A DNA stretch of 64,000 nucleotides. It comes from Lachnospiraceae bacterium UBA3641 (GTDB taxonomy: Bacteria; Bacillota; Clostridia; Lachnospirales; Lachnospiraceae). Below are positions 44,237-53,524 of the stretch, one piece after another. The notes beneath the pieces were generated by a model. The model was not told the DNA's origin. It saw only the letters and a list, made by a program, of their open reading frames with translations, and did no database searches. The stretch spans positions 7,576 through 71,575 of the forward strand of contig DFKQ01000047.1 in assembly GCA_002373875.1 (NCBI GenBank), given 5' to 3'. The stretch's first letter is position 1; each line of letters opens with the position of its first letter. A program made the translations under genes and the position numbers.

Positions 44237-46207
44237 ATGAGTGATAAATTAGACAGCCTTTTAAGGAAACTGAATATAGAACATTGGAAGGCGATAGCTG
44301 CAGTGCTTATCGTCTTTGATGTCTTTGCAGTTAATCTTTCCTATCTTTTCTCGTTGTGGATCAGGTTTGACTGCCGTTTCAGGCTGATCCCGGGTGAGTA
44401 TCTTGATCCTTTTGTCAGGTTTGCCCCCATATATACGATCTTCTGCATCATCATATTCGCCAGACAGAGAATGTATAAGACGATTTGGAGGTTCGCAAGC
44501 TACTCAGAGCTGATGAGAATATTGATAGCATCTGTTATTTGCTTTGCTTTTCATACAATAGGGATCTCCTTTCTCTACAGGATGCCTATGTCTTATTATA
44601 TTTTCGGTGCAGTGCTCCAGTTTGGTCTGGTTGCGGGTGTCAGGTTCATGTACCGCTTTTTCCTTCTTATGGATTTCAGAGGGGGCTTCCGTACCGTGGA
44701 AAGAGAGGACAATGTCCTTCTTATAGGAGCGGGGTCTGCAGGGCAGATGATCCTTAGGGACGTGAGTCACTCCAAGGAGACAAGCGACAGGATCTGCTGC
44801 ATCATAGATGATGATCCGAATAAGTGGAACAGGTACATAGACGGTGTTCCCATTGTAGGCGGCAGGGATGAAATAATGCCTGCTATTGAAAAATACGGGA
44901 TTAAAAAAATATATGTTGCCCTACCTAATTCCGATGTATCCGCTAAAAGAGATATACTTAATATATGTAAGGAGACCGGATGTGAGCTTAAGAACCTGCC
45001 CGGCATGTATCAGCTGGTAAACGGCGAGGTGTCCGTAAGCTCCATGAGATCCGTCAGGATAGAGGACCTTCTTGGACGGGAATCCATAAGGGTCAACCTG
45101 GATGAGATATTTAATTATCTTACGGGTAAGACGATCCTGGTAACGGGAGGAGGCGGGTCGATAGGCTCAGAGCTGTGCAGGCAGATAGCGGGTCATAAGC
45201 CCGGGCATCTGATAATATTTGATATTTATGAGAATTCCGCATATGAGATAGAGCAGGAATTAAGAACCGATTATCCGGGACTCAACCTTACGGTCCTTAT
45301 TGGTTCGGTAAGGGACTCCAGAAGGATAAATTCGGTATTTGAGACATATAAGCCTCAGGTGGTATATCATGCGGCGGCCCATAAACATGTACCCCTGATG
45401 GAGGACAGTCCCTGTGAAGCGATCAAGAATAATGCGATAGGAACCTATAAAACAGCTCATGCAGCACTTCTTAACGGATGTGAGAGGTTTGTTCTTATAT
45501 CAACCGATAAGGCTGTTAATCCCACCAATATCATGGGAGCCAGCAAGAGGCTGTGTGAAATGGTAATACAAGCATTCAACCAGCTCATTAAGGACGGCAG
45601 GGTGGATAAGATTCCCAAGCTCTTCCAGCACGAGATGGATGAAGAAGGTGTAAGGATATTCAAACGGCTTGATACAAGTAAGATAAATACGGAATTTGTT
45701 GCTGTAAGGTTCGGTAATGTACTCGGTTCCAATGGTTCGGTCGTTCCGCTCTTTAAGAAACAGATTGCCAACGGCGGGCCCGTGACCGTTACACATCCTG
45801 ATATCATTCGTTATTTTATGACTATACCCGAAGCTGTATCTCTTGTGCTGCAGGCAGGGACCTACGCTCACGGAGGCGAGATATTCGTTCTGGATATGGG
45901 CGAACCGGTTAAGATCGATACCCTTGCCCGAAACCTTATCAAGCTTTCCGGTTTTAAGCCCGATGTTGATATCAAGATCATTTATACGGGGCTTCGTCCC
46001 GGCGAGAAGCTGTATGAGGAGAAGCTGATGGCCGAAGAGGGTATGCAGACTACTCCCAATAAGATGATCCATATAGGCAAGCCCATAGAATTCGATCCCG
46101 AGAAGTTCATAGAGGATCTGCAGGAGCTCATGGCTCTGTGTTATGAGAATAACGACAGTATTGGAATGTACGTGCAGAAGGTTGTAACCACATATCATCC
46201 CGGCTGA
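44237..46207 (+). CDS. FlaA1/CapD-like nucleotide-sugar 4,6-dehydratase, membrane-bound
   Basis: A 656-residue polysaccharide biosynthesis protein. Four N-terminal helices (about 15-135) are followed by a Rossmann-like CoA-binding-type domain (LLIGAGSAGQMIL) and a catalytic extended SDR domain with GGGGSIGSELCRQI, the ISTDKAVNP catalytic segment with GASKR, and VRFGNVLGSNGSVVPLF. This layout matches WbpM/PglF-like enzymes forming UDP-4-keto-6-deoxy sugars. It likely supplies a modified sugar for surface glycans. Partner aminotransferase and acetyltransferase genes are not adjacent. Confidence 0.9.
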   Translation: MSDKLDSLLRKLNIEHWKAIAAVLIVFDVFAVNLSYLFSLWIRFDCRFRLIPGEYLDPFVRFAPIYTIFCIIIFARQRMYKTIWRFASYSELMRILIASVICFAFHTIGISFLYRMPMSYYIFGAVLQFGLVAGVRFMYRFFLLMDFRGGFRTVEREDNVLLIGAGSAGQMILRDVSHSKETSDRICCIIDDDPNKWNRYIDGVPIVGGRDEIMPAIEKYGIKKIYVALPNSDVSAKRDILNICKETGCELKNLPGMYQLVNGEVSVSSMRSVRIEDLLGRESIRVNLDEIFNYLTGKTILVTGGGGSIGSELCRQIAGHKPGHLIIFDIYENSAYEIEQELRTDYPGLNLTVLIGSVRDSRRINSVFETYKPQVVYHAAAHKHVPLMEDSPCEAIKNNAIGTYKTAHAALLNGCERFVLISTDKAVNPTNIMGASKRLCEMVIQAFNQLIKDGRVDKIPKLFQHEMDEEGVRIFKRLDTSKINTEFVAVRFGNVLGSNGSVVPLFKKQIANGGPVTVTHPDIIRYFMTIPEAVSLVLQAGTYAHGGEIFVLDMGEPVKIDTLARNLIKLSGFKPDVDIKIIYTGLRPGEKLYEEKLMAEEGMQTTPNKMIHIGKPIEFDPEKFIEDLQELMALCYENNDSIGMYVQKVVTTYHPG

Positions 46208-46786
46208 TAATACACATATCGTCGTATTTTTCTTTTTTGGAGTCGTCCGACAAGACAGAAGACCGGGATATTCCCAGCAGTGCAAAAATAATAAGTAACA
46301 TACGATCTGCCACAGATGGGTGATAATCATGATTTAAACGGAACATATATTCGGAAAAGCAACAAAAATCCCTTTATATCGTTTAAATAAAGATTAAATA
46401 ATTTGCCGAACTAAAGTGTAACAGAACAAATGTGCGAGGATTTGCTTGTTGAAAACATGATTAAGTTACGATTTAATCAAACGCAGACAATAATAACACG
46501 GCATATTCAAAACGTAGGATAACTACTGTTAAACAGATGATCCGGAAATAAGGGTGAAATTGTCAAAATGTAGTGACAAATAACCAAATATAGTGTACAA
46601 TCTATTTGAAAAGCATCATCGGTATTATCTAAACGCAATTATTTAATGCGTTTACGATAGCTTGTAACAATATTATAAGGGGTCATTGCAGTATTTTTGG
46701 GGAAAGGTACTGCAAGGTATTTCGTTTGAAGAATTGACGCTTTTGCAGTCGCTCAACAACGATTTACAAGGAAGGGGAACTTAATA
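46208..46786 (+). other. 579-bp gene-free region with CGTTTA dyads
   Basis: No supported gene or known RNA was found. ATTTAAACG at 46332-46340 and CGTTTAAAT at 46380-46388 form an inverted pair. TAAACGCA at 46630-46637 and TGCGTTTA at 46647-46654 form a second, tighter dyad. A promoter lies at 46573-46601. The dyads could be operators for a LacI-type regulator controlling the CAP-domain gene, and the long 5' leader after the promoter (about 180 nt) may be regulatory. Confidence 0.5.
46573..46601 (+). promoter_or_regulatory. Promoter upstream of the CAP-domain gene
   Basis: GTGACA at 46573-46578 and TACAAT at 46596-46601, 17 bp apart. The TAAACGCA/TGCGTTTA dyad lies about 30 bp downstream, a position where a bound repressor would block elongation. 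Confidence 0.55.
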
Positions 46787-47719
46787 ATGAATAAGATGAA
46801 CAGGTTTAAGTTGGCTGTCATGGCAGGAGCTTGCATTACCTGCGTTATGGTACCGGCGTCTTTGGCATTTTCCGATTATTCGGATGAGCTTTTGGTCGAT
46901 TCTTATTATGGTGATATCCTGGAAACTGTCGGCAGACAGGATGCACTGATCAGATCAGATGATGATTTTCTCACGGAGGAAGACATTTTAACAGAGGAAA
47001 CGGAAGGTGATGGGATCCTTCTTGAAGAGCAGTCCGGTGACGTTCTGTTGGAGGAAGATATCCGGGATGATGATATACTTGTCCCGGATAATGATGAAAT
47101 ATATGATGAGCTGACGATCGAAGACTCCGGGGACTACAATAAGGATGACAGGATTGAAGGATCCACCGAAGTACGGGTTTACGAGCCGTCGTCCATGAAA
47201 TCCGACATCCTGCTCACAACACCGGTTGTAACCACACCCACTCCCACACCCGGACCTGCAGAATCCAAGACAGTCAAGGCTGCCATGGGCGGCGCATCAT
47301 CAGGCAATAAGGAGGCGACCACGGCGGCTGATGGTACGAAGGCTGCATCGTCCACCATAGATAAGGTGATAAAGGAAATAAACGCTAAGCGAGCTGCTGC
47401 GGGAGTAGCTCCGTTAAGTTCCGATTCCACGCTTAACTATGTTGCAACCCAGAGAGTTAAGGAAACCGCCAGGAAGTTCTCGCATACGAGGCCAAACGGC
47501 AAGGAATCCGTGACTATCCTTTCCGATTATGGAGTAAGTGCGGGCCGCAGCGGTGAGAATATTGCCTGTTGTATATCAAGTCCCGAAGGCGTGGTGGCAG
47601 CATGGGCCAATTCACCTTCGCATAACAGGTGTATGCTTAATTCCGATTATTCAAACGCCGGTGTCGGAACCATGGTAAGCGATGGAGTTACCTACTGGGT
47701 TCTTATACTTACTAACTGA
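46787..47719 (+). CDS. Secreted CAP-domain (SCP/PR-1-like) protein
   Basis: A 310-residue exported protein with signal peptide (basic MNKMNRFK, hydrophobic core, cleavage near SLAFS). It has a very acidic region at about 30-130 (DILTEETEGDGILLEEQ), a Thr/Pro linker, then the CAP domain at about 195-310: INAKRAAAGVAPLSSDSTLN, FSHTRPNGKESVTIL, SGENIACC and WANSPSHNRCML with His and Glu residues in place. Bacterial CAP proteins are often surface proteins of unknown activity. AAGGAAGGGG precedes ATG 46787. It is probably monocistronic. Confidence 0.88.
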   Translation: MNKMNRFKLAVMAGACITCVMVPASLAFSDYSDELLVDSYYGDILETVGRQDALIRSDDDFLTEEDILTEETEGDGILLEEQSGDVLLEEDIRDDDILVPDNDEIYDELTIEDSGDYNKDDRIEGSTEVRVYEPSSMKSDILLTTPVVTTPTPTPGPAESKTVKAAMGGASSGNKEATTAADGTKAASSTIDKVIKEINAKRAAAGVAPLSSDSTLNYVATQRVKETARKFSHTRPNGKESVTILSDYGVSAGRSGENIACCISSPEGVVAAWANSPSHNRCMLNSDYSNAGVGTMVSDGVTYWVLILTN

Positions 47720-47763
47720 GTTGTCTGTTTAAAACGGGATCAAATGCTTTAATTAATGTAGGA

Positions 47764-47793
47764 TTGAGAAGGATCACCTCCCTGTGATATACT
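47764..47793 (+). promoter_or_regulatory. Promoter of the HerA-like gene
   Basis: TTGAGA at 47764-47769 and TATACT at 47788-47793 with an 18-bp spacer, 32 bp before ATG 47826. Confidence 0.6.
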
Positions 47794-47825
47794 GGTTACA
47801 GTTTTGTTATAGGGAGGTATTTCTT

Positions 47826-49538
47826 ATGTATAATGAAGAAAAAATATGGATAGGCCGGTCGGATGATGAGAAGATCTTCATCTATCCTAAAATGGTTAAC
47901 AGGCATGGAATGATCGCCGGAGCTACCGGAACGGGTAAGACAGTTACTCTAAAGGTCCTCGCCGAGTCATTTTCCGACTGTGGTATCCCTGTTTTTCTTG
48001 CGGATGTAAAGGGTGACCTTGCCGGTATGTGCAGGCCGGGAGTAAGCAGTGAGGATATGGATGAGAGGATATCCCGTTTCGGCCTGGCAGAGGAGGGCTT
48101 TTGCTTTAAGTCTTATCCGACGATATTCTGGGACCTTTATGAAAAAGGCGGCCTTCCGCTCAGAACAACAATAACCGAAATGGGTCCCCTTCTTCTTTCG
48201 AGGATACTGGGGCTTAACGATACCCAGTCTGATATACTGACTGTGATTTTCCGAATAGCCGACGATAAGCTTAAGGAAGATGAGAATATGCTCCTTACAG
48301 ATACTAAGGATCTGCGTTCGATGCTTCAGTATGTGGCGGAGAACATTAAGGAATTGAGCCTTAAGTACGGTAATATTTCGAGTCAGTCCCTGGGTGTGAT
48401 CACAAGGGCTGTTATGGCACTCGAAGCTCAGGGAGCCGACAGGTTCTTCGGTGAGCCCGCACTGAATATAAAGGACTGGCTTACCGTAAGCCCGGACGGA
48501 AGGGGTATGATCCAGCTTCTTGACTGCAGGGAATTGATAGGTAATCCCGAAATGTACTCTACCTTCCTTCTGTGGATGCTTTCGGAACTGTATGAAACAC
48601 TTCCTGAGGCCGGGGATCTTGTGAAACCGAGGATGGTATTCTTTTTTGACGAAGCACACCTGTTATTTGATTCTGCATCCAAGGCGTTAATGGATAAAAT
48701 AGAGCAGGTCATTAAGCTTATAAGGAGTAAGGGTGTCGGTATATTCTTTATTACCCAGAGTCCAAAGGATATTCCCGACCCTGTTCTTGCGCAGCTTGGA
48801 ACCAAGATCCAGCATGCCCTTCATGCGTATACCCCGGCCGAGCAGAAGGCTGCTAAGGCTGCTGCTTCCTCCTTCCGGGCGAATCCGGATTTTGACACAT
48901 ATGAAGAACTTACACAGCTGGGCATCGGTAAGGCTCTCGTTTCGGTCCTTGATGAAGAGGGTGTTCCCACCATGGTTAAAAAGGTAAGCATACTTCCGCC
49001 CCAGAGTAAGATGGGAGCAATTGACGAAGATGTTAGAAGAGGGGAAACGGATACCTGCTATTTGGGCGCAGTCTACAGGGACAGCGTGGATCGTGACTCC
49101 GCATATGAATTCCTTGAAAGGATGAGAGCCGAGAAGGAAGAAGAACTTATAAGGGCTGAAGAAGAGAAGGCCAGAATAAAGGAAGAAGAGGCCGCCGAGA
49201 AAAAGAGGATCAGGGAGGAAGAAGCTGCAAGAAAGCAGCAGGAGAAGGAGGAAGCTGCGGCAAGGAGAGCTGCGCAGAGAGAAGCGGCAAGAGAGGCGGC
49301 AGCCAGGGCCAGGGCTGAAGAAGCGGCAAAGAAGCAGGCTGAGAGAGAGGAAAGGGCTAAAAAGAATGCCGTTAAGAATGCAGCTAAGGGAGTGGCAAGC
49401 TCGGCTGCAGGAACGGTGGGCCGCGAGTTTGGAAATATCCTCGGCAAAACGGTGGGAGGAAGCCTTGGTAAGAAGGTTGGCGGGAACGTAGGCGCCTCTC
49501 TGGGACGAGGTATAATAGGAACACTGTTTAAATTATAG
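47826..49538 (+). CDS. HerA-like (DUF853) ATPase
   Basis: A 570-residue HerA/FtsK-related P-loop ATPase of the DUF853 family. Walker A is GATGTGKTVTLK near residue 35, and Walker B is FFFDEAHLLF near 280. ITQSPKDIPDPVLAQLGTKIQHAL is a diagnostic DUF853 segment. Residues about 430-515 are a charged Ala/Glu/Arg coiled coil, ending in a Gly-rich tail. DNA translocation is inferred; no NurA partner is nearby. ATG 47826 is chosen because AGGGAGG lies seven bases upstream and the promoter lies within the longer open frame. Confidence 0.88.
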   Translation: MYNEEKIWIGRSDDEKIFIYPKMVNRHGMIAGATGTGKTVTLKVLAESFSDCGIPVFLADVKGDLAGMCRPGVSSEDMDERISRFGLAEEGFCFKSYPTIFWDLYEKGGLPLRTTITEMGPLLLSRILGLNDTQSDILTVIFRIADDKLKEDENMLLTDTKDLRSMLQYVAENIKELSLKYGNISSQSLGVITRAVMALEAQGADRFFGEPALNIKDWLTVSPDGRGMIQLLDCRELIGNPEMYSTFLLWMLSELYETLPEAGDLVKPRMVFFFDEAHLLFDSASKALMDKIEQVIKLIRSKGVGIFFITQSPKDIPDPVLAQLGTKIQHALHAYTPAEQKAAKAAASSFRANPDFDTYEELTQLGIGKALVSVLDEEGVPTMVKKVSILPPQSKMGAIDEDVRRGETDTCYLGAVYRDSVDRDSAYEFLERMRAEKEEELIRAEEEKARIKEEEAAEKKRIREEEAARKQQEKEEAAARRAAQREAAREAAARARAEEAAKKQAEREERAKKNAVKNAAKGVASSAAGTVGREFGNILGKTVGGSLGKKVGGNVGASLGRGIIGTLFKL

Positions 49539-49549
49539 AAGAAAGTCAT

Positions 49550-49605
49550 CGGAGTGCCACGGGTTCCAAAAGAACCGCTCCCGTGGCACTCCGGCTATTT
49601 AGTTT
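49550..49605 (+). terminator. Long-stem terminator with REP-like loop
   Basis: CGGAGTGCCACGGG at 49550-49563 and CCCGTGGCACTCCG at 49580-49593 form a perfect 14-bp stem; a T-rich stretch follows. The loop contains CCAAAAGAACCG (49566-49577), the reverse complement of a 12-mer at 63531-63542, so it belongs to a dispersed repeat family. Confidence 0.8.
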
Positions 49606-49733
49606 ATTTACTCAACTTATATCGTTTAAGTAAAAAAGCATCACAATATAGGCATATTGCAACATAATCAACACTCAAATCTGTTTAGAATTCCTAAAAA
49701 CGTAAATTATGCACAAAAAAATTTTTTGAGATA

Positions 49734-49762
49734 TTGCATAATTAGAAAAAGTGTTATAGAAT
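49734..49762 (+). promoter_or_regulatory. Promoter of the ABC importer operon
   Basis: TTGCAT at 49734-49739 and TAGAAT at 49757-49762, 17 bp apart, lie about 56 bp before the first permease start. The tandem operator-like sequence lies just downstream. Confidence 0.6.
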
Positions 49763-49771
49763 GTAGTTGCG

Positions 49772-49795
49772 AAAACGTTTAAGTAAAACGTTTAA
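49772..49795 (+). promoter_or_regulatory. Tandem AAAACGTTTAA operator-like sites
   Basis: Two copies of AAAACGTTTAA, at 49772-49782 and 49785-49795, repeat with a 13-bp period. Each centres on the palindrome AAACGTTT, typical of LacI/CcpA-type operators. Placed about 10-30 bp after the -10 box they would roadblock transcription, fitting sugar-responsive control of the importer. Confidence 0.55.
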
Positions 49796-49817
49796 AAAAA
49801 GATAAGGAGAAACTGGT

Positions 49818-50723
49818 ATGAAGGATTTCTTGAACAACACATGGAAACACAGAGCTCATGTGGTAATGGCACTGCCGGTATTTCTGGTACTGTTCTTTAT
49901 CATGTATGTGCCCATGGCAGGTCTTGTAATGGCTTTTAAGAACTATGATTTCACCCTCGGTATCTGGAAGAGTCCCTGGTGCGGAATCGATAACTTTAAG
50001 TTCCTTATTGCATCCAAGAAGATATTTATAAACATGACTAAGAATACGGTAATGTATTATGTGATCTTCACCGCTATAGGAACATTTCTTAATGTAGTAC
50101 TTGCGATAGCCATTGATCAGTTCGTGTTTAAGAAGACTGCCAAGGTTATGCAGACTATCATGATCATACCGGTATTTATTTCATATGCAGCGGTTCAGTT
50201 TATAGTATATGCGTTCATCAGTACCGATACGGGTATCCTCAATCATACCTTCAACATGGGGATCAGGTTCTACACCAGGAAGGAGCTGTGGCCGACAATA
50301 CTTACGATAGTCAAGATGTGGAACTCGGTAGGATATGGTTCGGTTCTCTATATGTCAGTGCTTGCAGGTATCGATACGGCTCTTTATGAAGCGGCCGAGA
50401 TCGACGGGGCCAATAAGTGGCAGCAGATCTGGCACATAACGCTTCCTTCACTTATACCGATGATAACGGTTATGCTTCTTCTTTCGGTAGGTAATATCAT
50501 GAGATCCGATACAGGTCTTTTCTATCAAGTAACAAGGAACAGCGGTCAGTTATATGATACAACGCAGGTTATCGATTCATATGTTCTGAATGCAATCTTT
50601 AAGAATTCCAATTTCGGATTCACTGCCGCGACATCCTTCTTCCAGTCGGTTGTCGGATTGCTGCTGATGCTCTTTGCTAACGGGATGGTACGCAAGATCG
50701 AGCCCGAAAACGCACTGTTCTGA
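49818..50723 (+). CDS. ABC sugar importer permease, LplB-like
   Basis: A 301-residue inner-membrane permease with six predicted helices. The EAA loop that contacts the ATPase is intact: EAAEIDGANKWQQIWHITLPSL. The N-terminus (WKHRAHVVMALPVFLVLFFIMYVPMAGLVMAFKNY) matches the LplB/YtcP group that imports complex or oligomeric sugars. AAGGAG precedes ATG 49818. Permeases come first and the binding protein last. No ATPase is encoded here, so a shared MsmX-type ATPase elsewhere is expected. Confidence 0.92.
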   Translation: MKDFLNNTWKHRAHVVMALPVFLVLFFIMYVPMAGLVMAFKNYDFTLGIWKSPWCGIDNFKFLIASKKIFINMTKNTVMYYVIFTAIGTFLNVVLAIAIDQFVFKKTAKVMQTIMIIPVFISYAAVQFIVYAFISTDTGILNHTFNMGIRFYTRKELWPTILTIVKMWNSVGYGSVLYMSVLAGIDTALYEAAEIDGANKWQQIWHITLPSLIPMITVMLLLSVGNIMRSDTGLFYQVTRNSGQLYDTTQVIDSYVLNAIFKNSNFGFTAATSFFQSVVGLLLMLFANGMVRKIEPENALF

Positions 50724-50763
50724 GATCCGGCGTGGGTAAGAGTAGATATTAGGAGGATATATC

Positions 50764-51690
50764 ATGGCAAAAAAAGGAAATCTTGATCTGGCACCCTCAA
50801 GAAGGGAGAAAAAAGGAATCGGGCAGTATATACTGGGATTTTTCCTTCTGCTGTATACATTGTTCTGTGCATTGCCTGTAGTTCTTGTCTTCATTGCGGC
50901 ATTTTCGGATGAACAGTCAATAAACAAGAACGGCTTCAGCTTTACACCTGAGAAATGGTCCATGGCAGGCATGAATGCGGTACTCAGATATGGTTCGCAG
51001 CTTGCACGTTCTTATGCCGTTACCATAGGAATAACCGTTACGGGAACATTGCTCGGACTTCTGATAATGAGCATGTTCGCTTACTCGATCAGCAGGCCTG
51101 ATTTCAGGCTGTCCAAGTTCCTGTCGATCTATCTGCTGATCCCTATGCTCTTTAACGGAGGTCAGCTTGCGGGGTATATCGTATTTACCTCTTATTACGG
51201 TCTTAAGGATTCGTTCGCGCTCCTTATACTTCCTCTTATGGTAACTACGATGAACGTAATAATCCTTAGAACCTACATTGTTAATTCCATACCTTCCGAA
51301 CTTATGGAGGCAGCCAAGATCGATGGAGCGGGAGAGTACAGGACCTTCTTCCAGATAACCCTTCCTCTTCTTAAGCCTTCACTTGCGGCAGTAGGTTTCA
51401 TGATGGCAACAGCTTACTGGAATGACTGGCAGAATGCCCTTATGTACATTACATCTGATAATAAGAAGCCTCTGCAGCTGCTGCTCGTTAATATACAGAA
51501 ATCGATAGAGTTCCTTCTTAATAACAATAACGTTCCCGCAGCGGCCAGGGCAGCAATGGGCGGAGGTATTCCCCAGTATTCGGCAACAATGGCAACGGTT
51601 ATAGTGGTCATCGGCCCTATCATGGTGGTATATCCCTTCTTCCAGAAGTACTTTATCAAGGGTCTTACGGTGGGATCCGTAAAGGGTTAA
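50764..51690 (+). CDS. ABC sugar importer permease, LplC/YtcP-like
   Basis: A 308-residue second permease, with six predicted helices. The EAA loop is EAAKIDGAGEYRTFFQITLPLLKPS and the C-terminus ends in YFIKGLTVGSVKG, a hallmark of this subfamily. It pairs with the preceding permease to form the membrane channel. AGGAGG precedes ATG 50764, 40 bp after the first permease gene. The substrate is probably an oligosaccharide, inferred from family only. Confidence 0.92.
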   Translation: MAKKGNLDLAPSRREKKGIGQYILGFFLLLYTLFCALPVVLVFIAAFSDEQSINKNGFSFTPEKWSMAGMNAVLRYGSQLARSYAVTIGITVTGTLLGLLIMSMFAYSISRPDFRLSKFLSIYLLIPMLFNGGQLAGYIVFTSYYGLKDSFALLILPLMVTTMNVIILRTYIVNSIPSELMEAAKIDGAGEYRTFFQITLPLLKPSLAAVGFMMATAYWNDWQNALMYITSDNKKPLQLLLVNIQKSIEFLLNNNNVPAAARAAMGGGIPQYSATMATVIVVIGPIMVVYPFFQKYFIKGLTVGSVKG

Positions 51691-51768
51691 ACAAAGGCGG
51701 TATTTATGATGCAGCAATAGTGCAGGCATCTGAATATACAAACATTCATTCAAAGGGAGGTTTTTTAA

Positions 51769-53340
51769 ATGAAAAACAGAATGTTCAAAAAAGTTTTGGC
51801 AACAGCATTGGCTTCTGCCATGGTTATCGGCATGGTAGGCTGTGGCGGCCAGGCAGCAGCACCTGCAGCTGATGCGGCACCTGCAGCTGATGCAGCACCC
51901 GCAGAGGACGCAGCACCCGCAGAAGACGCAGCACCCGCAGAGGATGCAGCACCCGCAGAGGATTCGGGAATGACAACCATCAATGTTTACAGGGCAACAT
52001 TTAACCTGGCTAATCCTGATTCCGAGCAGGTTAAGAAGGTTGAGACAGCTATCAACGATTACATCAAGGATAAGATCAATGTTCAGATCACCCTTACAGA
52101 TGTAGGCTCTGGTGAGTACACGGATAAGGCTAACCTTGCTCTTAACAACAACGAGATCAACCTTCTGTGGACAGCTTCATGGGAAGCAACGATCGGTACC
52201 AACGACCTTGTTCCCAAGAATGCGGTTTATGATCTTACAGATCTTCTTCCCGGAACAGACCTTTACGCTTCAATGGATGAAGGCCAGTGGGAAGCTACCA
52301 AGTACGACGGCAAGAACTATTTCGTTCCCGTTTACAAGGACAACGTTGAAGGATACGACTTCATGTTCCGTAAGGCAGTAGCTGATGAGCACGGCTGGGA
52401 TACCGCTTCAGTTAAGAAGCTTGCTGATCTTGAGCCCATGCTTGCAGACGCTAAGGCTGACGGTCTTAAGTATCCTTACCTTACACAGAAGACAGCTATG
52501 TTCTACAGATGGTACATAAATGACTTTGATTTCTTCACAGCTGATGCAACAGCTAACTGGGTAGCAGTTGACAAGAAGACAAATGAAGTAGTTGATACCG
52601 TTCTTACACCTCAGTACACCGAGTTCTGCAAGCTTATGGCTGATTGGGCAGACAAGGGATACATCTCAGAGGATGATGTAACAAAGACAACAACAGATAC
52701 AACAACTCAGAGTCAGGATTGGGCAGTTTCATGGTGGACAGATATCCCGGTTAACGACGAGGCTAACTCACGTTACGGTCAGGACGTTGTAATGGCACCC
52801 GCTACCGACAGATGGGCACATTCAACATCAGCTCTTGGTTCATGCTACTGTGTAACAGCTAACTCAACACCCGAGCAGGCACAGGCTTGTATCGATTTCT
52901 TAGGCCTTTTGTATACAGACAGCAAGCTTGCTGACCTTTACACATTCGGTATCGAAGGTGAAGACTTCACATATGATTCAAACGGACATGTAACCCAGAC
53001 ATCCGAGAAGTACAACCACTCAATGTGGGAGTCAGCTTCAGCTACCATCGTTACTCCTCTTGACAACGAGCCTGACAACAAGGCTGATCTCTACAAGGAC
53101 TTCAACGGTGGTGCCAAGACTTCTCCTGCAGCAGGTTTCCGTTTCGACAAGACTCCTGTTGAGGCTCAGTTCGCAGCTTGCCAGAGCGTATTCGATGAGT
53201 ACGGATTCGTTCTTGAGAACGGCGGCGTTGCACCCGGCGATGTAGAGTCAACTATCGAAACTTACCAGGCAGCTCTTGACGAGGCAGGTTACCAGGATAT
53301 CCTCGCTGAGTTCCAGAGCCAGTACAATGCATGGAAGTAA
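51769..53340 (+). CDS. Extracellular solute-binding lipoprotein, DUF3502-like C-terminus
   Basis: A 523-residue sugar-binding lipoprotein. The signal peptide ends in a lipobox, GMVGC, giving Cys25 for lipidation. A low-complexity spacer of repeated APAADA/APAEDA units (about 29-64) then separates the anchor from the binding domain. The C-terminal part resembles DUF3502 of LplA-like proteins. Codon use is strikingly uniform (many GCA, ACA and CTT codons), suggesting very high expression. An AAAGGGAGG site precedes the ATG. It delivers substrate to the two permeases upstream. Confidence 0.93.
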   Translation: MKNRMFKKVLATALASAMVIGMVGCGGQAAAPAADAAPAADAAPAEDAAPAEDAAPAEDAAPAEDSGMTTINVYRATFNLANPDSEQVKKVETAINDYIKDKINVQITLTDVGSGEYTDKANLALNNNEINLLWTASWEATIGTNDLVPKNAVYDLTDLLPGTDLYASMDEGQWEATKYDGKNYFVPVYKDNVEGYDFMFRKAVADEHGWDTASVKKLADLEPMLADAKADGLKYPYLTQKTAMFYRWYINDFDFFTADATANWVAVDKKTNEVVDTVLTPQYTEFCKLMADWADKGYISEDDVTKTTTDTTTQSQDWAVSWWTDIPVNDEANSRYGQDVVMAPATDRWAHSTSALGSCYCVTANSTPEQAQACIDFLGLLYTDSKLADLYTFGIEGEDFTYDSNGHVTQTSEKYNHSMWESASATIVTPLDNEPDNKADLYKDFNGGAKTSPAAGFRFDKTPVEAQFAACQSVFDEYGFVLENGGVAPGDVESTIETYQAALDEAGYQDILAEFQSQYNAWK

Positions 53341-53372
53341 GATTGAGATAAAGCTATAAATGTAGTATAATG

Positions 53373-53408
53373 CAGCACAGGGGTTTACCCCTGTGCTGTT
53401 GTTTGTTT
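53373..53408 (+). terminator. Terminator after the ABC importer operon
   Basis: CAGCACAGGGG at 53373-53383 and CCCCTGTGCTG at 53388-53398 form a perfect 11-bp stem with loop TTTA, followed by TTGTTTGTTTG. It closes the importer transcript. Confidence 0.92.
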
Positions 53409-53428
53409 GCGTAGAACACTCAACGGAA

Positions 53429-53463
53429 CGGACCGGAATAAGGTACATATGCTCCCCGGTCCG
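53429..53463 (+). other. Second hairpin in the intergenic region
   Basis: CGGACCGG at 53429-53436 and CCGGTCCG at 53456-53463 form an 8-bp stem. No T-run follows. Its role is unknown; it lies between the terminator and a REP-like sequence. Confidence 0.35.
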
Positions 53464-53479
53464 ATGTGAGCAAATATAT

Positions 53480-53505
53480 GTCATTTCGAGCGGAGCGGCG
53501 AATCT
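53480..53505 (+). repeat. REP-like intergenic sequence
   Basis: It begins GTCATTTCGAGCGGAGCG and continues GGCGAATCT, a version of the GTCATnnnGAGCGnAGCG intergenic sequence found in many bacterial genomes. A related - strand copy lies at 20747-20769. Confidence 0.5.
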
Positions 53506-53524
53506 GGAAGAGGAAGGGTAGAAT

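Noticed and set aside
47784..47825. Longer N-terminus for the HerA-like protein
   Set aside because: The extra 14 codons overlap the predicted promoter's -10 box and lack a ribosome site, while ATG 47826 has AGGGAGG.
51850..51963. Short direct repeats that could look like a CRISPR-like or satellite array
   Set aside because: They are in frame and encode the APAADA/APAEDA spacer of the lipoprotein; there are no unique spacers.
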